A stretch of DNA of 64,000 nucleotides from Glaciihabitans sp. (lineage in GTDB: Bacteria; Actinomycetota; Actinomycetes; Actinomycetales; Microbacteriaceae). Of the stretch, positions 48,357 to 57,786 are shown in pieces; position 1 is the first letter of the stretch, and each line of letters begins with the position of its first letter. The DNA lies in the NCBI GenBank assembly GCA_025465535.1, contig JAODMY010000072.1, forward strand, positions 1 to 64,000, written 5' to 3'. The position numbers were made by a program, and so were the translations under genes. The notes beneath the pieces are model-generated. The model worked only from the letters and a program-made list of their open reading frames with translations. It was not told where the DNA came from and searched no databases.

Positions 48357-49310
48357 ATGGCAGATAACTCTCTCCACACTCCCGTAATGCTCGAACGCAG
48401 TGTCGAGTTGCTTGCTCCCGCCCTGTCCGCGGACGGTGCCGTGCTCGTCGACGCGACGCTTGGACTAGGCGGTCACGCCGAGGCGTTTCTCACCCGGTTC
48501 CCGAATATCGATCTCGTCGGCCTCGACCGCGACCCGGAGGCCCTTCGGCTTACGGGGGAGCGACTGAAGCCGTTCGGCGACCGAGTTCACCTCGTGCATG
48601 CCGTCTACGACACGATCGCCGAGGTCCTCCAGTCGCTGGGAATGCCGACCGCTGCGGGCATCCTCTTCGATCTCGGTGTGTCATCGCTGCAGCTCGACCG
48701 GGTTGACCGCGGCTTCTCCTATTCGCAGGATGCTCCGCTCGACATGCGGATGGACTCGACGTCCCCGCTGACTGCAGAGCGCATCCTCGCCGAGTACAGC
48801 GAGTCGGAACTGCGTCGCATCTTCTACGAGTTCGGCGAAGAAAAGCTGGCACCTCGCTATGCGCGCAAGATCGTCGAAGCCCGGACCCTCGCGCCGTTTG
48901 AGCGCTCCGGCGAACTCGTCGATCTCATCATCAAGGCCACTCCGGCCGCCGTGAAGCGAGCGGGGCATCCAGCCAAGCGAGTGTTCCAGGCGCTGCGGAT
49001 CGAGGTAAACCAGGAGCTCTCGGTGCTGTCGCGCGCGATTCCCGCCGCGGTCGACGTACTCGCCGTCGACGGACGGATGGTCGTTCTCTCCTACCAGTCG
49101 CTCGAAGACCGGATCGTCAAGCGCGCGTTTGCCGCCCGCTCTGTGTCGACCGCCCCGGCCGGGCTTCCCATCGAACTTCCCGAGCACCGTCCCGAGCTTC
49201 GCCTGCTCGTGCGGGGTGCGGAGCTTGCGAGCGATTCAGAGAAGCTCGCCAACCCAAGGGCGACACCAGTGCGTCTTCGCGCAGTACAGAGATTGAGGTC
49301 GGTCGCATGA
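48357..49310 (+). CDS. rsmH: 16S rRNA (cytosine-1402-N4)-methyltransferase
   Basis: This 317-residue enzyme has the AdoMet-binding start VLVDATLGLGGHAEAFL, GLDRDPEAL, GILFDLGVSSLQLD, PLDMRMD, and the late VLSYQSLEDRIVKRAF. It methylates C1402 in the ribosomal decoding centre. ATG at 48357 gives the family N-terminus (HTPVMLERSVELL); the upstream TTG at 48333 adds residues not normally seen. The stop overlaps the ftsL start (ATGA). Confidence 0.95.
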   Translation: MADNSLHTPVMLERSVELLAPALSADGAVLVDATLGLGGHAEAFLTRFPNIDLVGLDRDPEALRLTGERLKPFGDRVHLVHAVYDTIAEVLQSLGMPTAAGILFDLGVSSLQLDRVDRGFSYSQDAPLDMRMDSTSPLTAERILAEYSESELRRIFYEFGEEKLAPRYARKIVEARTLAPFERSGELVDLIIKATPAAVKRAGHPAKRVFQALRIEVNQELSVLSRAIPAAVDVLAVDGRMVVLSYQSLEDRIVKRAFAARSVSTAPAGLPIELPEHRPELRLLVRGAELASDSEKLANPRATPVRLRAVQRLRSVA

Positions 49311-49966
49311 GTTCGAATCTTGCCTATTCGCCCGTCCGGCGTCCCGTCGAGGATCTCGTCGAGGAACAGCATCCCCGTCGCGTCCAAATCGTCACGACCC
49401 GTGCGCAGAGGCGTGCTCGTCCGAAGATCGTTTACGGGATCGTCTCGATCGCGATCATTTTCGCGATCTTCCTTGCGCAGCTTCTGCTGACGATCGCGCT
49501 CTCCGGCGGTGCGTACAGGATCACGAAACTGCAGAGCGAGCAGGTCAACTACGGGCGGGTGGCGTCGTCGTTGAACGAGAAGCTCGACACCGTCGGCTCC
49601 ACTCAGAATCTCGCGGCGAATGCGAAGGAGCTCGGAATGGTTGCCTCCTCGGGGCAGGCCTTCCTTCGTCTCTCCGACGACAAGGTGCTTGGGAACTCGG
49701 CGCCCGCTCAGGGCAGCACTGGCGGCAGCAAATCGGGAGCCGACAACAGCGTGCCGAACTCACTGCTTGCCGGGATTCCCCTCGTGAAGGTGCCGGCCAG
49801 CGGACACGGCAGCGCGAATCCCACGAATTCGACCAGCCACGCCTCACAATCGAAGTCGGGTGGTGCGATCTCCCAATCGCCAGCGAGCGGTTCTGGATCA
49901 ACTGGATCAACTGGATCAACCGGGGCAATGGACTCGGGCGACTTGCCGTCGCCGGTGACTCACTAG
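49307..49966 (+). CDS. ftsL: FtsL-like division protein
   Basis: This 219-residue bitopic protein has a basic cytosolic N-terminus, one transmembrane helix (IVYGIVSIAIIFAIFLAQLL, about 42-62), and a short coiled-coil (YRITKLQSEQVNYGRVASSLNEKL in pieces). Position between rsmH and ftsI marks it as FtsL. A long Ser/Gly/Thr-rich extracellular tail follows, longer than in most FtsL. Its end carries a GST repeat encoded by three 9-bp units. It should bind FtsB/FtsQ and help activate FtsW-FtsI. Confidence 0.85.
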   Translation: MSSNLAYSPVRRPVEDLVEEQHPRRVQIVTTRAQRRARPKIVYGIVSIAIIFAIFLAQLLLTIALSGGAYRITKLQSEQVNYGRVASSLNEKLDTVGSTQNLAANAKELGMVASSGQAFLRLSDDKVLGNSAPAQGSTGGSKSGADNSVPNSLLAGIPLVKVPASGHGSANPTNSTSHASQSKSGGAISQSPASGSGSTGSTGSTGAMDSGDLPSPVTH

Positions 49967-49978
49967 GGCGAAGTACAC

Positions 49979-51748
49979 ATGAAAAAGACCAGGAGTGCGG
50001 CCCTGCGGCTCACCCTCACAATGGTCGCGATCTTTGCCATCGTCGTCGTGTTCACCGGGCGACTCGTCGATCTCCAGGTCGTGCAGTCGGCTGACCTCAC
50101 AAAGAAGGCGGTCCAGTCGCGCGAGGCCAAGGTGATCACCTACGGCACACGCGGAGCGATCGTGGATACCAACGGTGATGTTCTGGCGGACAGCGTCGAC
50201 CGGTTCAACATCACCGTCTCGCCAAGGAACTTCCCCGAGAAGGGCTACGACGCCAAGTTCAACGATCCGACGACTCATGTCAGCGCGGACGAGGCCCTCG
50301 GCAAAATCGGCAAGCTGACCGGGCAGACCGTCGCAGAGCTGCAGGCGATCATCCGGAAGGATCCAAAGTCCGACTTCGCCTACCTCTCGAAGAGCGTCAC
50401 GCTGGCGGTGTTCACCGCTGTCGTGAAGCTGAAGATCCCGGGGATTTACTCGCAGCCGCAGCCGGCACGCAGCTACCCCAACGGCGCGGTCGCCGGGAAC
50501 CTGGTCGGCTTCATGGGAACGGATGGCGCTCAGGCGGGCATCGAGCTCATGGAGAACAGTTGCCTCTCGAGCAAGAACGGAACCTCGACCTACGAGAAGG
50601 CGGAGGACGGCACCCGTATCCCCGGAAGCACCGTAAAGCAGACCGCTCCCGTGGACGGCGGCACGGTCAAGCTCACGATCGACCGCGATCTCAACTGGTA
50701 CGTGCAGAATGCGATCGCTGCCCAGGCGAAGAAGATCGGTTCGCCGTGGGCGACCGGAATCGTGGAGCGGGTCTCCGACGGACACCTTCTCGCCGTGGCC
50801 GACTACCCGACGGTCGATCCGAACAACCTCAATGCGACGCCGCAGAGAGCGTTCGGGTCGCTTGCGTTCAGCACGCCGTACGAGCCCGGCTCAACCTTCA
50901 AGGCCATGAGCGCGGCTTCGCTGCTCGATGCGGGAGCGATCACCCCGACGACCCAGATCACCGTTCCGTCGGTTTACACGAACGGCCTGCCGCGCGGCAG
51001 CTACATCAAAGACTCGTTTTCGCACGGCACGCTTCACTACACGACGGCCGGGGTTCTCGAGAACTCATCCAACATCGGAATCTCGATCCTCTCGCAGTCG
51101 CTGAACAAACAGGCGCGACACGATTACATGGCGAAGTTCGGGGTCGGATCGAAGACCGCCGTGGGCTTCAACGGAGAATCGGCCGGTATTTTGCATCCCG
51201 CCAACCAGTGGGACTCCGTTACCAGCCGCACGGTCGAGTTCGGCCAGGGGGTCAGCGCGACCTCGGCCCAGGTCGCCCAGATTTTCGAGACGATCGCGAA
51301 TCACGGAGTTCGCGAACCTTCCACTCTCGTCGAGGGCTGCACCCACGCGAACGGCACTGTGACTGACCAGCCGACGGCCAAGCCCGTGCGCGTCGTGAGC
51401 CAAAAATCAGCCGACGAAACGGTCAAGATGCTTGAGACGGTTGTCACCGGCGGACCGATCGGTTCACTCCTGCAAATCCCCGGGTACCGCATTGCGGCGA
51501 AGACCGGAACCGCGCAGGTCGCGTCGACAAATGGCACCGGGTACACCAACAAGTACATCCTCTCCGTCGCCGGGATCGCGCCGGCCGAGGATCCGGAATA
51601 CGTCGTCCTCGTGACCTTCGGGCCTACTACGCTGGGGACGTCGGCAGGTGCCGCACCAGCATTCAAAAACGTCATGACCGAGGTACTCAAGAAGTACCGG
51701 GTCGAACCATCAACACAGCCAGCGCCCTACGTCAAGACGACGTGGTAA
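49979..51748 (+). CDS. ftsI: Septal peptidoglycan transpeptidase FtsI (PBP class B)
   Basis: This 589-residue protein has an N-terminal membrane anchor (LTLTMVAIFAIVVVFTGRLV), a dimerisation/pedestal domain, and a transpeptidase domain with GSTFK (nucleophile Ser305), the Ser-x-Asn motif as SSN at 363-365, and KTGTAQ from Lys508. It cross-links septal peptidoglycan together with FtsW. No PASTA domain is present. It begins 12 nt after ftsL and ends 29 nt before the chosen murE start. Confidence 0.95.
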   Translation: MKKTRSAALRLTLTMVAIFAIVVVFTGRLVDLQVVQSADLTKKAVQSREAKVITYGTRGAIVDTNGDVLADSVDRFNITVSPRNFPEKGYDAKFNDPTTHVSADEALGKIGKLTGQTVAELQAIIRKDPKSDFAYLSKSVTLAVFTAVVKLKIPGIYSQPQPARSYPNGAVAGNLVGFMGTDGAQAGIELMENSCLSSKNGTSTYEKAEDGTRIPGSTVKQTAPVDGGTVKLTIDRDLNWYVQNAIAAQAKKIGSPWATGIVERVSDGHLLAVADYPTVDPNNLNATPQRAFGSLAFSTPYEPGSTFKAMSAASLLDAGAITPTTQITVPSVYTNGLPRGSYIKDSFSHGTLHYTTAGVLENSSNIGISILSQSLNKQARHDYMAKFGVGSKTAVGFNGESAGILHPANQWDSVTSRTVEFGQGVSATSAQVAQIFETIANHGVREPSTLVEGCTHANGTVTDQPTAKPVRVVSQKSADETVKMLETVVTGGPIGSLLQIPGYRIAAKTGTAQVASTNGTGYTNKYILSVAGIAPAEDPEYVVLVTFGPTTLGTSAGAAPAFKNVMTEVLKKYRVEPSTQPAPYVKTTW

Positions 51749-51777
51749 CGGGTGCGCTGCATCAGAAAGAGGACTGC

Positions 51778-53361
51778 GTGACCGATCGGATCCCCCCGGT
51801 CCTTCGCCCTGAGCATCCAGCCGATCGGACCCCTCCCGTCTTACGCCCGGAGCATCCGCAGGCTCGATCCCTGGCCGGCCTCGTCGCCGAATTCGGGCTT
51901 GAGGCTCGTGGTTCGCTTGACGGTGTCGAGATCACGGGTGTCACGCTGAGCACGGCGGATCTTCACCCGGGAGATCTCTACGTCGGCATCCAGGGCGCCA
52001 ACAGCCACGGAGCGAAGTACGCGGCCCAGGCTCGCGACGGCGGCGCGGTCGCCATCCTCACGGACGCAGTCGGCGCGGACCTCGCTGCGGATTCCGGCCT
52101 TCCCATCGTGTTGGTCGCATCCCCGCGCGAAGCGCTTGGCGAAATCTCCGGGTGGGTCTATCGCACCGCAGAGCGACCACCGCTGCTGTTCGGGACGACG
52201 GGCACGAACGGCAAGACGTCGGTCTCGTACCTGCTCGAAGGGATCCTGAAGCAGCTCGGCCTCGTTGCGGGGCTGAGCTCCACGTCGGAGCGCCACATCG
52301 GCGACCTCAGCATCGTTTCGCGGCTGACGACCCCCGAGGCGAGTGAGATGCACGCGTTGCTTGCGCGGATGCGCGAGAGCAACGTCCGTGCCGTTGCCGT
52401 CGAGGTCAGCGCGCAGGCTCTCACCCACAATCGCGTCGACGGACTCTTCTTCGACGTGGTCGCCTTCACCAACCTCAGCCACGACCACCTCGACGACTAC
52501 GCCGACCTCGAGGAGTACTTCCAGGCCAAGCTCGAGCTGTTCGATCCGGATCGTGCGAAGCGAGGTGTCGTCTCGCTCGACACCAGCTGGGGCCAGCGCG
52601 TGGTCGAGGAATCCCGCATTCCGGTGACGACCATCTCGGCGACTGCCGGCGTGGACGCACAGTGGACCGTCAAGATCCTCGACGAGCGTGCCGCGTACAC
52701 CGAGTTCTCGCTGACCGGCCCCGAGGGGAGATCGCTCACGACTCGCGTGCCCATCATCGGCTGGCACATGGCGGCCAATGCCGGACTCGCGATCGTCATG
52801 CTGGTCGAGGCCGGGTTCGAGCTCGAGGCGATCGGCCAGGCGCTCGAGGCGGACGGCGGAATTGTCGCCTACCTTCCCGGTCGCACGGAGCGCGTCTCCG
52901 GCGATCGAGGCCCTTCGGTCTATGTGGACTTCGGTCACAGCCCCGATGCTTTCCTCAACACCCTTGCCGCGGTCCGCAATCTCACCCCCGGTCGAACAAT
53001 CATGCTGTTCGGTGCCGATGGGGACAGGGATGCGTCCAAGCGGCACGAGATGGGACGGGTCGCGGCGGATGGGTCGGACATCCTCGTCATCACGGATCAC
53101 CACCCCCGCTTCGAGGATCCGGCATCGATTCGCAAGACTCTCCTCGAAGGCGCAGCCCTCGCGGAGCACCAGCCCGAAATTTACGAGGTGAGCCCCCCGG
53201 AGGCGGCGATCCGCAAGGCGGTCTCCCTCGCGAGGCCGGGGGATTCGATTCTCTGGGCCGGGCCTGGACACCAGGACTATCGCGACATCGAGGGCGTGAG
53301 GACGCCCTACTCGGCCAGGGAGGAAGCCCGCGCCGCGCTTCAAGAGGCGGGCTGGGAATGA
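51778..53361 (+). CDS. murE: UDP-MurNAc-dipeptide amino acid ligase (MurE), divergent
   Basis: This 527-residue Mur ligase has the ATP loop GTTGTNGKTS (139-148), TTPEASEMHALL, FTNLSHDHLDDY with a candidate carbamylated-Lys region KLELFDP, and GADGDRDASKRHEMG. The substrate-recognition motif reads DHHPR (440-444) instead of the diaminopimelate-type DNPR, so the added third amino acid may not be diaminopimelate. GAGGA precedes the GTG at 51778. The N-terminus contains a 13-residue duplication with PPVLRPEHP twice. It overlaps the murF remnant by ATGA. Confidence 0.9.
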   Translation: MTDRIPPVLRPEHPADRTPPVLRPEHPQARSLAGLVAEFGLEARGSLDGVEITGVTLSTADLHPGDLYVGIQGANSHGAKYAAQARDGGAVAILTDAVGADLAADSGLPIVLVASPREALGEISGWVYRTAERPPLLFGTTGTNGKTSVSYLLEGILKQLGLVAGLSSTSERHIGDLSIVSRLTTPEASEMHALLARMRESNVRAVAVEVSAQALTHNRVDGLFFDVVAFTNLSHDHLDDYADLEEYFQAKLELFDPDRAKRGVVSLDTSWGQRVVEESRIPVTTISATAGVDAQWTVKILDERAAYTEFSLTGPEGRSLTTRVPIIGWHMAANAGLAIVMLVEAGFELEAIGQALEADGGIVAYLPGRTERVSGDRGPSVYVDFGHSPDAFLNTLAAVRNLTPGRTIMLFGADGDRDASKRHEMGRVAADGSDILVITDHHPRFEDPASIRKTLLEGAALAEHQPEIYEVSPPEAAIRKAVSLARPGDSILWAGPGHQDYRDIEGVRTPYSAREEARAALQEAGWE

Positions 53362-53891
53362 GCGGGATAACGCTCTCGCAGATCGTGGACCTCACGAGCG
53401 GCCGACTCGACGAGTCGGACTTTCCATCGAACCTGGATCTGAGCCACACCGAGCTGCTTCGGTCGCCATCCGGCGCCCTGATCATCGCGGATATCGGTGA
53501 TGCAATCGGTGACTCAAGCCCGGATTCGACCGCCGCAGCGCTCAAGATGCTCGTCCAGTTGAGCGGTGAATCTGGACGGTCGATTGCCCTACTCGGCGAG
53601 CTGGATGTTCCGGCTGCCGAGGCGAACGACGAGCACGACCGGATCGGTCGGCTTGTGGTTCGACTCAATGTGCAGAAGCTGATTGTGGTTGGTCATGCTG
53701 CCCGCCATATCCACAATGCCGCAGGCCTCGAAGGCTCCTGGGACGGCGAGTCCGAGTTAGTCGGGACGCCGGATGAGGCATACGATTTGCTGCGTGAAGA
53801 TTTGGGTCCAGAGGATATCGTGCTCGTAAAATCTTCGGTCCTCTCGGGATTCGGCGCACTCGCTCACCGACTTACCGGTGTTGCCAAGTGA
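53358..53891 (+). pseudogene. murF: Internally deleted MurF (177 residues)
   Basis: The first 20 residues (ITLSQIVDLTSGRL) resemble the start of MurF. From about residue 55 the protein matches the MurF C-terminal domain: SPDSTAAALKML, EHDRIGRLVVRLNVQKL, and ARHIHNAAGLEGSWDGES. The whole central ATPase domain with its GTNGKT loop, about 290 residues, is missing, and the conserved DAYNA motif reads DAIGD. It cannot act as a D-Ala-D-Ala ligase. The frame is intact and still overlaps murE (ATGA) and mraY (GTGA), so it is probably translated. It may be a decaying gene or a repurposed small protein. Confidence 0.85.
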
Positions 53892-55024
53892 TTGCCCTTC
53901 TCGTCGGTGCGGCGGTCTCGCTGGCCTTCACACTCTTTCTGACGCCGAGCTTCGCCAAGCTTTTTCGACGTCTCGGCTGGGGCCAGTTCATCCGCGATGA
54001 CGGACCACAGAGCCACCACGCCAAGCGTGGGACGCCCACCATGGGCGGAATCGTCTTCATCCTCGGCTCGGGGCTCGGTTATCTTGTCGGCCATCTCGTG
54101 GCACGCGTTCCCCTCACCCTGGTTGGCCTCATGGTGTTTTTCCTGGTCGTCGGGCTCGGCGTCGTGGGATTCATCGACGACTTCCTAAAAACGCGGCGCC
54201 AGCGCAGCCTCGGCCTCACCGGATGGGCGAAGATTGCCGGCCAGGTGGTCGTGGCCTCGGGCTTCGCCGCAATCGCGCTCAATTTTCCCGACCAGGACGG
54301 ACTCACTCCGGTCGGATTCGCGGCCGACTCGAAGCACGGCGTTGAGGTATTCATCTCTGCCGTGCGTGACATTCCATGGCTCAATTTCATGACGTTCGGT
54401 GTCGTGATCGGTGCGATCCTGTTTGCGCTCTGGTCGACCATCATCATCGTCAGTGCGTCGAACGGCGTCAACGTCGCGGACGGCCTCGACGGCCTCGCGA
54501 CCGGTGCCACGATCTTCGCTCTCGCCGCCTACATCTTCATCGGCTTCTGGCAGTACAACCAGAACTGCTACAACAACCTCAGGCTCGATCCACACGTCCA
54601 GGACCTCTGCTACCAGGTGCGAGATCCACTCGACCTCGCGGTGACGGCAGCCTGTATCACCGGGGCACTCATCGGCTTCCTCTGGTGGAACACCTCTCCC
54701 GCACAGATCTTCATGGGCGACACCGGATCTCTCGCGCTCGGCGGCGCACTCGGCGGCCTTGCCATCCTGAGCCACACCGAGCTTCTTCTCGTCATCATCG
54801 GCGGACTGTTCCTCATCGTCACCGGGTCGGTGATCGTGCAGAGGGTGTACTTCAAGATCACGCACGGCAAGCGGATCTTCCTGATGAGTCCGTTGCATCA
54901 TCACTTCGAGCTGAAGGGCTGGGCAGAGATCACCGTCGTGGTTCGGTTCTGGCTCATCTCCGCCATGTTCGTTGCCGTCGGGGTTGGGCTGTTCTACCTA
55001 GAGTGGGTTTCGCGCGCATCGTGA
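53888..55024 (+). CDS. mraY: Phospho-N-acetylmuramoyl-pentapeptide transferase
   Basis: This 378-residue integral membrane enzyme with about ten helices attaches the MurNAc-pentapeptide to undecaprenyl phosphate, giving lipid I. Signatures are [22 protein letters not shown] with the Asp pair, [27 protein letters not shown], and the LHHHFE loop. The usual Thr of the NxTDGLDGL motif is Ala here. GTG at 53888 overlaps the murF remnant stop. Confidence 0.95.
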   Translation: MIALLVGAAVSLAFTLFLTPSFAKLFRRLGWGQFIRDDGPQSHHAKRGTPTMGGIVFILGSGLGYLVGHLVARVPLTLVGLMVFFLVVGLGVVGFIDDFLKTRRQRSLGLTGWAKIAGQVVVASGFAAIALNFPDQDGLTPVGFAADSKHGVEVFISAVRDIPWLNFMTFGVVIGAILFALWSTIIIVSASNGVNVADGLDGLATGATIFALAAYIFIGFWQYNQNCYNNLRLDPHVQDLCYQVRDPLDLAVTAACITGALIGFLWWNTSPAQIFMGDTGSLALGGALGGLAILSHTELLLVIIGGLFLIVTGSVIVQRVYFKITHGKRIFLMSPLHHHFELKGWAEITVVVRFWLISAMFVAVGVGLFYLEWVSRAS

Positions 55025-55034
55025 GCACCAGATC

Positions 55035-56546
55035 ATGACGAGTATTGACGAACTGACAAGCTGGAACTCGGACTGGGCCTCCATCCGGGTGCTCGTGCTC
55101 GGCCTTGGCGTCACGGGATTCTCGGTTGCCGACACGCTCGTCGAGCTCGGGGCCGAGGTGCTGGTCGCGGCATCATCGGCGAGGGACGAACAGAAACAGC
55201 TGCTCGACGTCATCGGTGGCGGCTATCTCGAGCACGACCTTCAGAGTGTCCCGGATGAGGTAGTCGGCTTCGACCCAGAGCTCGTGATCGTCTCGCCCGG
55301 CTTCCATCCCGACAACCCGGTTCTCCTCTGGGCGGCAGAGCGCGGCACTCCGGTCTGGGGTGACATCGAGCTGGCCTGGCGGGTGCGCGACAAGGTCACT
55401 CCGGTCGCGGAGTGGATCCTCGTGACCGGGACCAACGGCAAGACCACGACGACCCAGTTGACGGCCCACATGATCGAGGAGGGCGGCGGGAGAGTCGCCG
55501 CTGTGGGCAATATCGGACTCTCGGTCCTCGACGCCGTCCGCTATCCCGCCGGTTTCGACGTGCTCGTGGTTGAGCTCTCGAGCTACCAGTTGCACTGGCT
55601 CGGCCAGACGGCGAACGGATCGCTCTCCCCGTGGGCGAGCGTGTGCCTGAACATCGCGGACGACCACCTCGACTGGCACGGCTCCGCTGCGGGATATCGC
55701 GCAGCCAAGGCAAAGGTCTACTCGAACACGAAGGTCGCGGCGGTATACAACCGCGGCGACGAAGCGACCCTTCGCCTCGTCGAAGAGGCCGAGGTGATCG
55801 AAGGCTGCCGGGCGATCGGTTTCGGGCTGGATGCACCGGGCCGGAGCGACTTCGGAATCGTGGACGGCATCCTGTGCGATCGCGCGTTTCTCGAGGAGCG
55901 GGCAACTACCGCTCTCGAGCTCACCACGGTTGAGGATCTCGTTTCGGCGGGTCTCGGAGCACCGCACCTGGTCGCTGATGTCCTTGCCGCGGCCGCGCTT
56001 GCACGCTCCTTCGACGTGGCACCCGCGGTGATTCGGCAGGCGCTACGCACCTTCGAGCTCGACCACCACCGCACCGAGGTCATCGCGACCGTCGACGGAA
56101 TCCTCTGGATCGACGATTCGAAGGCGACAAACCCGCACGCGGCCGAGGCATCGCTGCGCGCGCATCCCTCCGTGGTCTGGATCGTCGGCGGCCTGCTGAA
56201 GGGCGTTGACATCGACGAGCTGGTCCGATCGCAGGCCGGACGGCTCTCGGCCGCCGTGATCATCGGAGTGGACCGTTCCGCGCTGCGTTCGGCATTCGAG
56301 CGACACGCGCCGCAACTGCCGGTGTTCGAGGTCGACACCGATGAAACTAAAGAGGTAATGCCAGCGGCCGTCAGACTGTCTGCGGCCGTTGCGAAGGCGG
56401 GGGACGTCGTCTTGTTGGCGCCGGCCGCGGCATCCATGGACCAGTTCGTGGATTACGGCGACCGGGGCAGGCAATTCACGGAGGCTGTGCGAGATCATCT
56501 TGGAGGGAAATCGAGTGACGACGACTCGACCTCCGCGCATCCCTAG
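55035..56546 (+). CDS. murD: UDP-MurNAc-L-alanine:D-glutamate ligase
   Basis: This 503-residue Mur ligase has a Rossmann-like N-terminal domain (VLVLGLGVTGFSVADTL), the ATP loop VTGTNGKTTTTQL, NIADDHLDWHGS, and a C-terminal ligase domain with HRTEVIATVDGILWIDDSKATNPHA in pieces. It adds D-glutamate in the cytosol. The length is slightly above the family norm. Its last 32 nt overlap the start of ftsW. Confidence 0.95.
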   Translation: MTSIDELTSWNSDWASIRVLVLGLGVTGFSVADTLVELGAEVLVAASSARDEQKQLLDVIGGGYLEHDLQSVPDEVVGFDPELVIVSPGFHPDNPVLLWAAERGTPVWGDIELAWRVRDKVTPVAEWILVTGTNGKTTTTQLTAHMIEEGGGRVAAVGNIGLSVLDAVRYPAGFDVLVVELSSYQLHWLGQTANGSLSPWASVCLNIADDHLDWHGSAAGYRAAKAKVYSNTKVAAVYNRGDEATLRLVEEAEVIEGCRAIGFGLDAPGRSDFGIVDGILCDRAFLEERATTALELTTVEDLVSAGLGAPHLVADVLAAAALARSFDVAPAVIRQALRTFELDHHRTEVIATVDGILWIDDSKATNPHAAEASLRAHPSVVWIVGGLLKGVDIDELVRSQAGRLSAAVIIGVDRSALRSAFERHAPQLPVFEVDTDETKEVMPAAVRLSAAVAKAGDVVLLAPAAASMDQFVDYGDRGRQFTEAVRDHLGGKSSDDDSTSAHP

Positions 56547-57786
56547 GCCAGGCGCCGGGCCGCAGTCGGGACGATCCACGGATCCGCTCGCGAACCCGAT
56601 CGAGCAAGACGGACCCGCACGACGGGGCGGCAGCGCAACGGCGATCGTGGTCGTGCAGAAGGTGTTCGGCGCGGAGACCAGCACGTTCTTCCTGCTGCTC
56701 GGAACGACACTGTTCCTCGTGCTCTTTGGGCTGGTCATGGTGCTCTCGTCGTCATCCGTCGAAGACGGCGCGTCGGCCGCGACCGGCAACGATTTCTTCA
56801 GTTCGTTTTCGCGGCAGGGCCTGTATGCGCTCATCGGTGTTCCGCTCATGCTGATCGCGTCGCGGATGCCGACCTCGTTCTGGCGCAAGTGGGCGTGGCC
56901 ATCCGTGATTGTGACGGTCGGGCTGCAGCTGCTGGTATTCGTGCCGGGCCTCGGTTACACCTACCAGGGCAATCGCAACTGGATCCGCATCGGCGGGTTC
57001 ACGGGGCAGCCGTCGGAGCTGGTCAAGCTCGCCCTGATCCTCTGGGTCGGCTGGGTACTCGCGGCGAAGAAGAACCTGCTGAACGACTGGAAGCATGTCG
57101 CGCTTCCGATCGCCCCCGTCGTCGTTATCGCGATTGGATTCGTGCTCGCGGGCAAGGATCTCGGGACGGCAATCATTCTCGCGGCCATCGTTCTCGGTTG
57201 CCTCTTCTACGCGGGCGTGCGCTTGCGCATCATCGGCGTCGCTCTCGGGGCAATAATCGCCGGTGCGCTCATCCTCACGCAGGTGACCTCGTCTCGAACG
57301 AGCCGCATCAGCACCTGGTTGAGCGGCTGCGCCAATGAAAACTCCCACAACGGAACCTGCTGGCAAACCGTCCACGGTTGGTGGGGAATCGCATCCGGCG
57401 GCATCTTCGGGTCGGGTCTCGGCGAGTCGAAGGTCAAGTGGGGCTGGCTGCCAGAGGCATCGAATGACTTCCTGTTCGCAATCATCGGCGAAGAGCTCGG
57501 GCTGATCGGCGCCGTGCTGGTTCTCGCGCTTTTTGTGGTTCTCGCGATCTCGTTCGTTCGTATCATCCGGACTTCGACCGACCCGTTCGCCAAGGTCGTC
57601 ACGAGCGGCGTCATGATCTGGTTGATCGGCCAGGCCTTCGTGAACATCGCGGTGGTTCTGGGATTCCTGCCCGTCCTCGGCGTGCCATTACCGCTCATCT
57701 CCGCCGGTGGTTCCTCCCTCATCGCATCCCTCGTCGGGATCGGGGTCGTGCTCTCCTTCGCCCGACACGCACCGGTGCGACAGTGA
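56515..57786 (+). CDS. ftsW: Septal peptidoglycan glycosyltransferase FtsW
   Basis: This 423-residue SEDS protein has a Pro/Arg-rich cytosolic N-terminus and about ten membrane helices. It shows YQGNRNWIRIGGFTGQPSEL, the KDLGTA region with the conserved Asp, and the family signature VLGFLPVLGVPLPLISAGGSS. It polymerises glycan strands with FtsI. GTG at 56515 follows GGAGGG by 7 nt and lies inside the end of murD. Longer in-frame sequence upstream is the murD shadow. It overlaps murG by GTGA. Confidence 0.94.
   Translation: MTTTRPPRIPRPGAGPQSGRSTDPLANPIEQDGPARRGGSATAIVVVQKVFGAETSTFFLLLGTTLFLVLFGLVMVLSSSSVEDGASAATGNDFFSSFSRQGLYALIGVPLMLIASRMPTSFWRKWAWPSVIVTVGLQLLVFVPGLGYTYQGNRNWIRIGGFTGQPSELVKLALILWVGWVLAAKKNLLNDWKHVALPIAPVVVIAIGFVLAGKDLGTAIILAAIVLGCLFYAGVRLRIIGVALGAIIAGALILTQVTSSRTSRISTWLSGCANENSHNGTCWQTVHGWWGIASGGIFGSGLGESKVKWGWLPEASNDFLFAIIGEELGLIGAVLVLALFVVLAISFVRIIRTSTDPFAKVVTSGVMIWLIGQAFVNIAVVLGFLPVLGVPLPLISAGGSSLIASLVGIGVVLSFARHAPVRQ

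Noticed and set aside
52662-53357. A longer version of the MurF frame beginning inside murE
   Set aside because: The extra 232 codons are the out-of-frame shadow of murE. They are Arg-rich and contain no Mur ligase ATP loop, so they do not restore the missing MurF domain.
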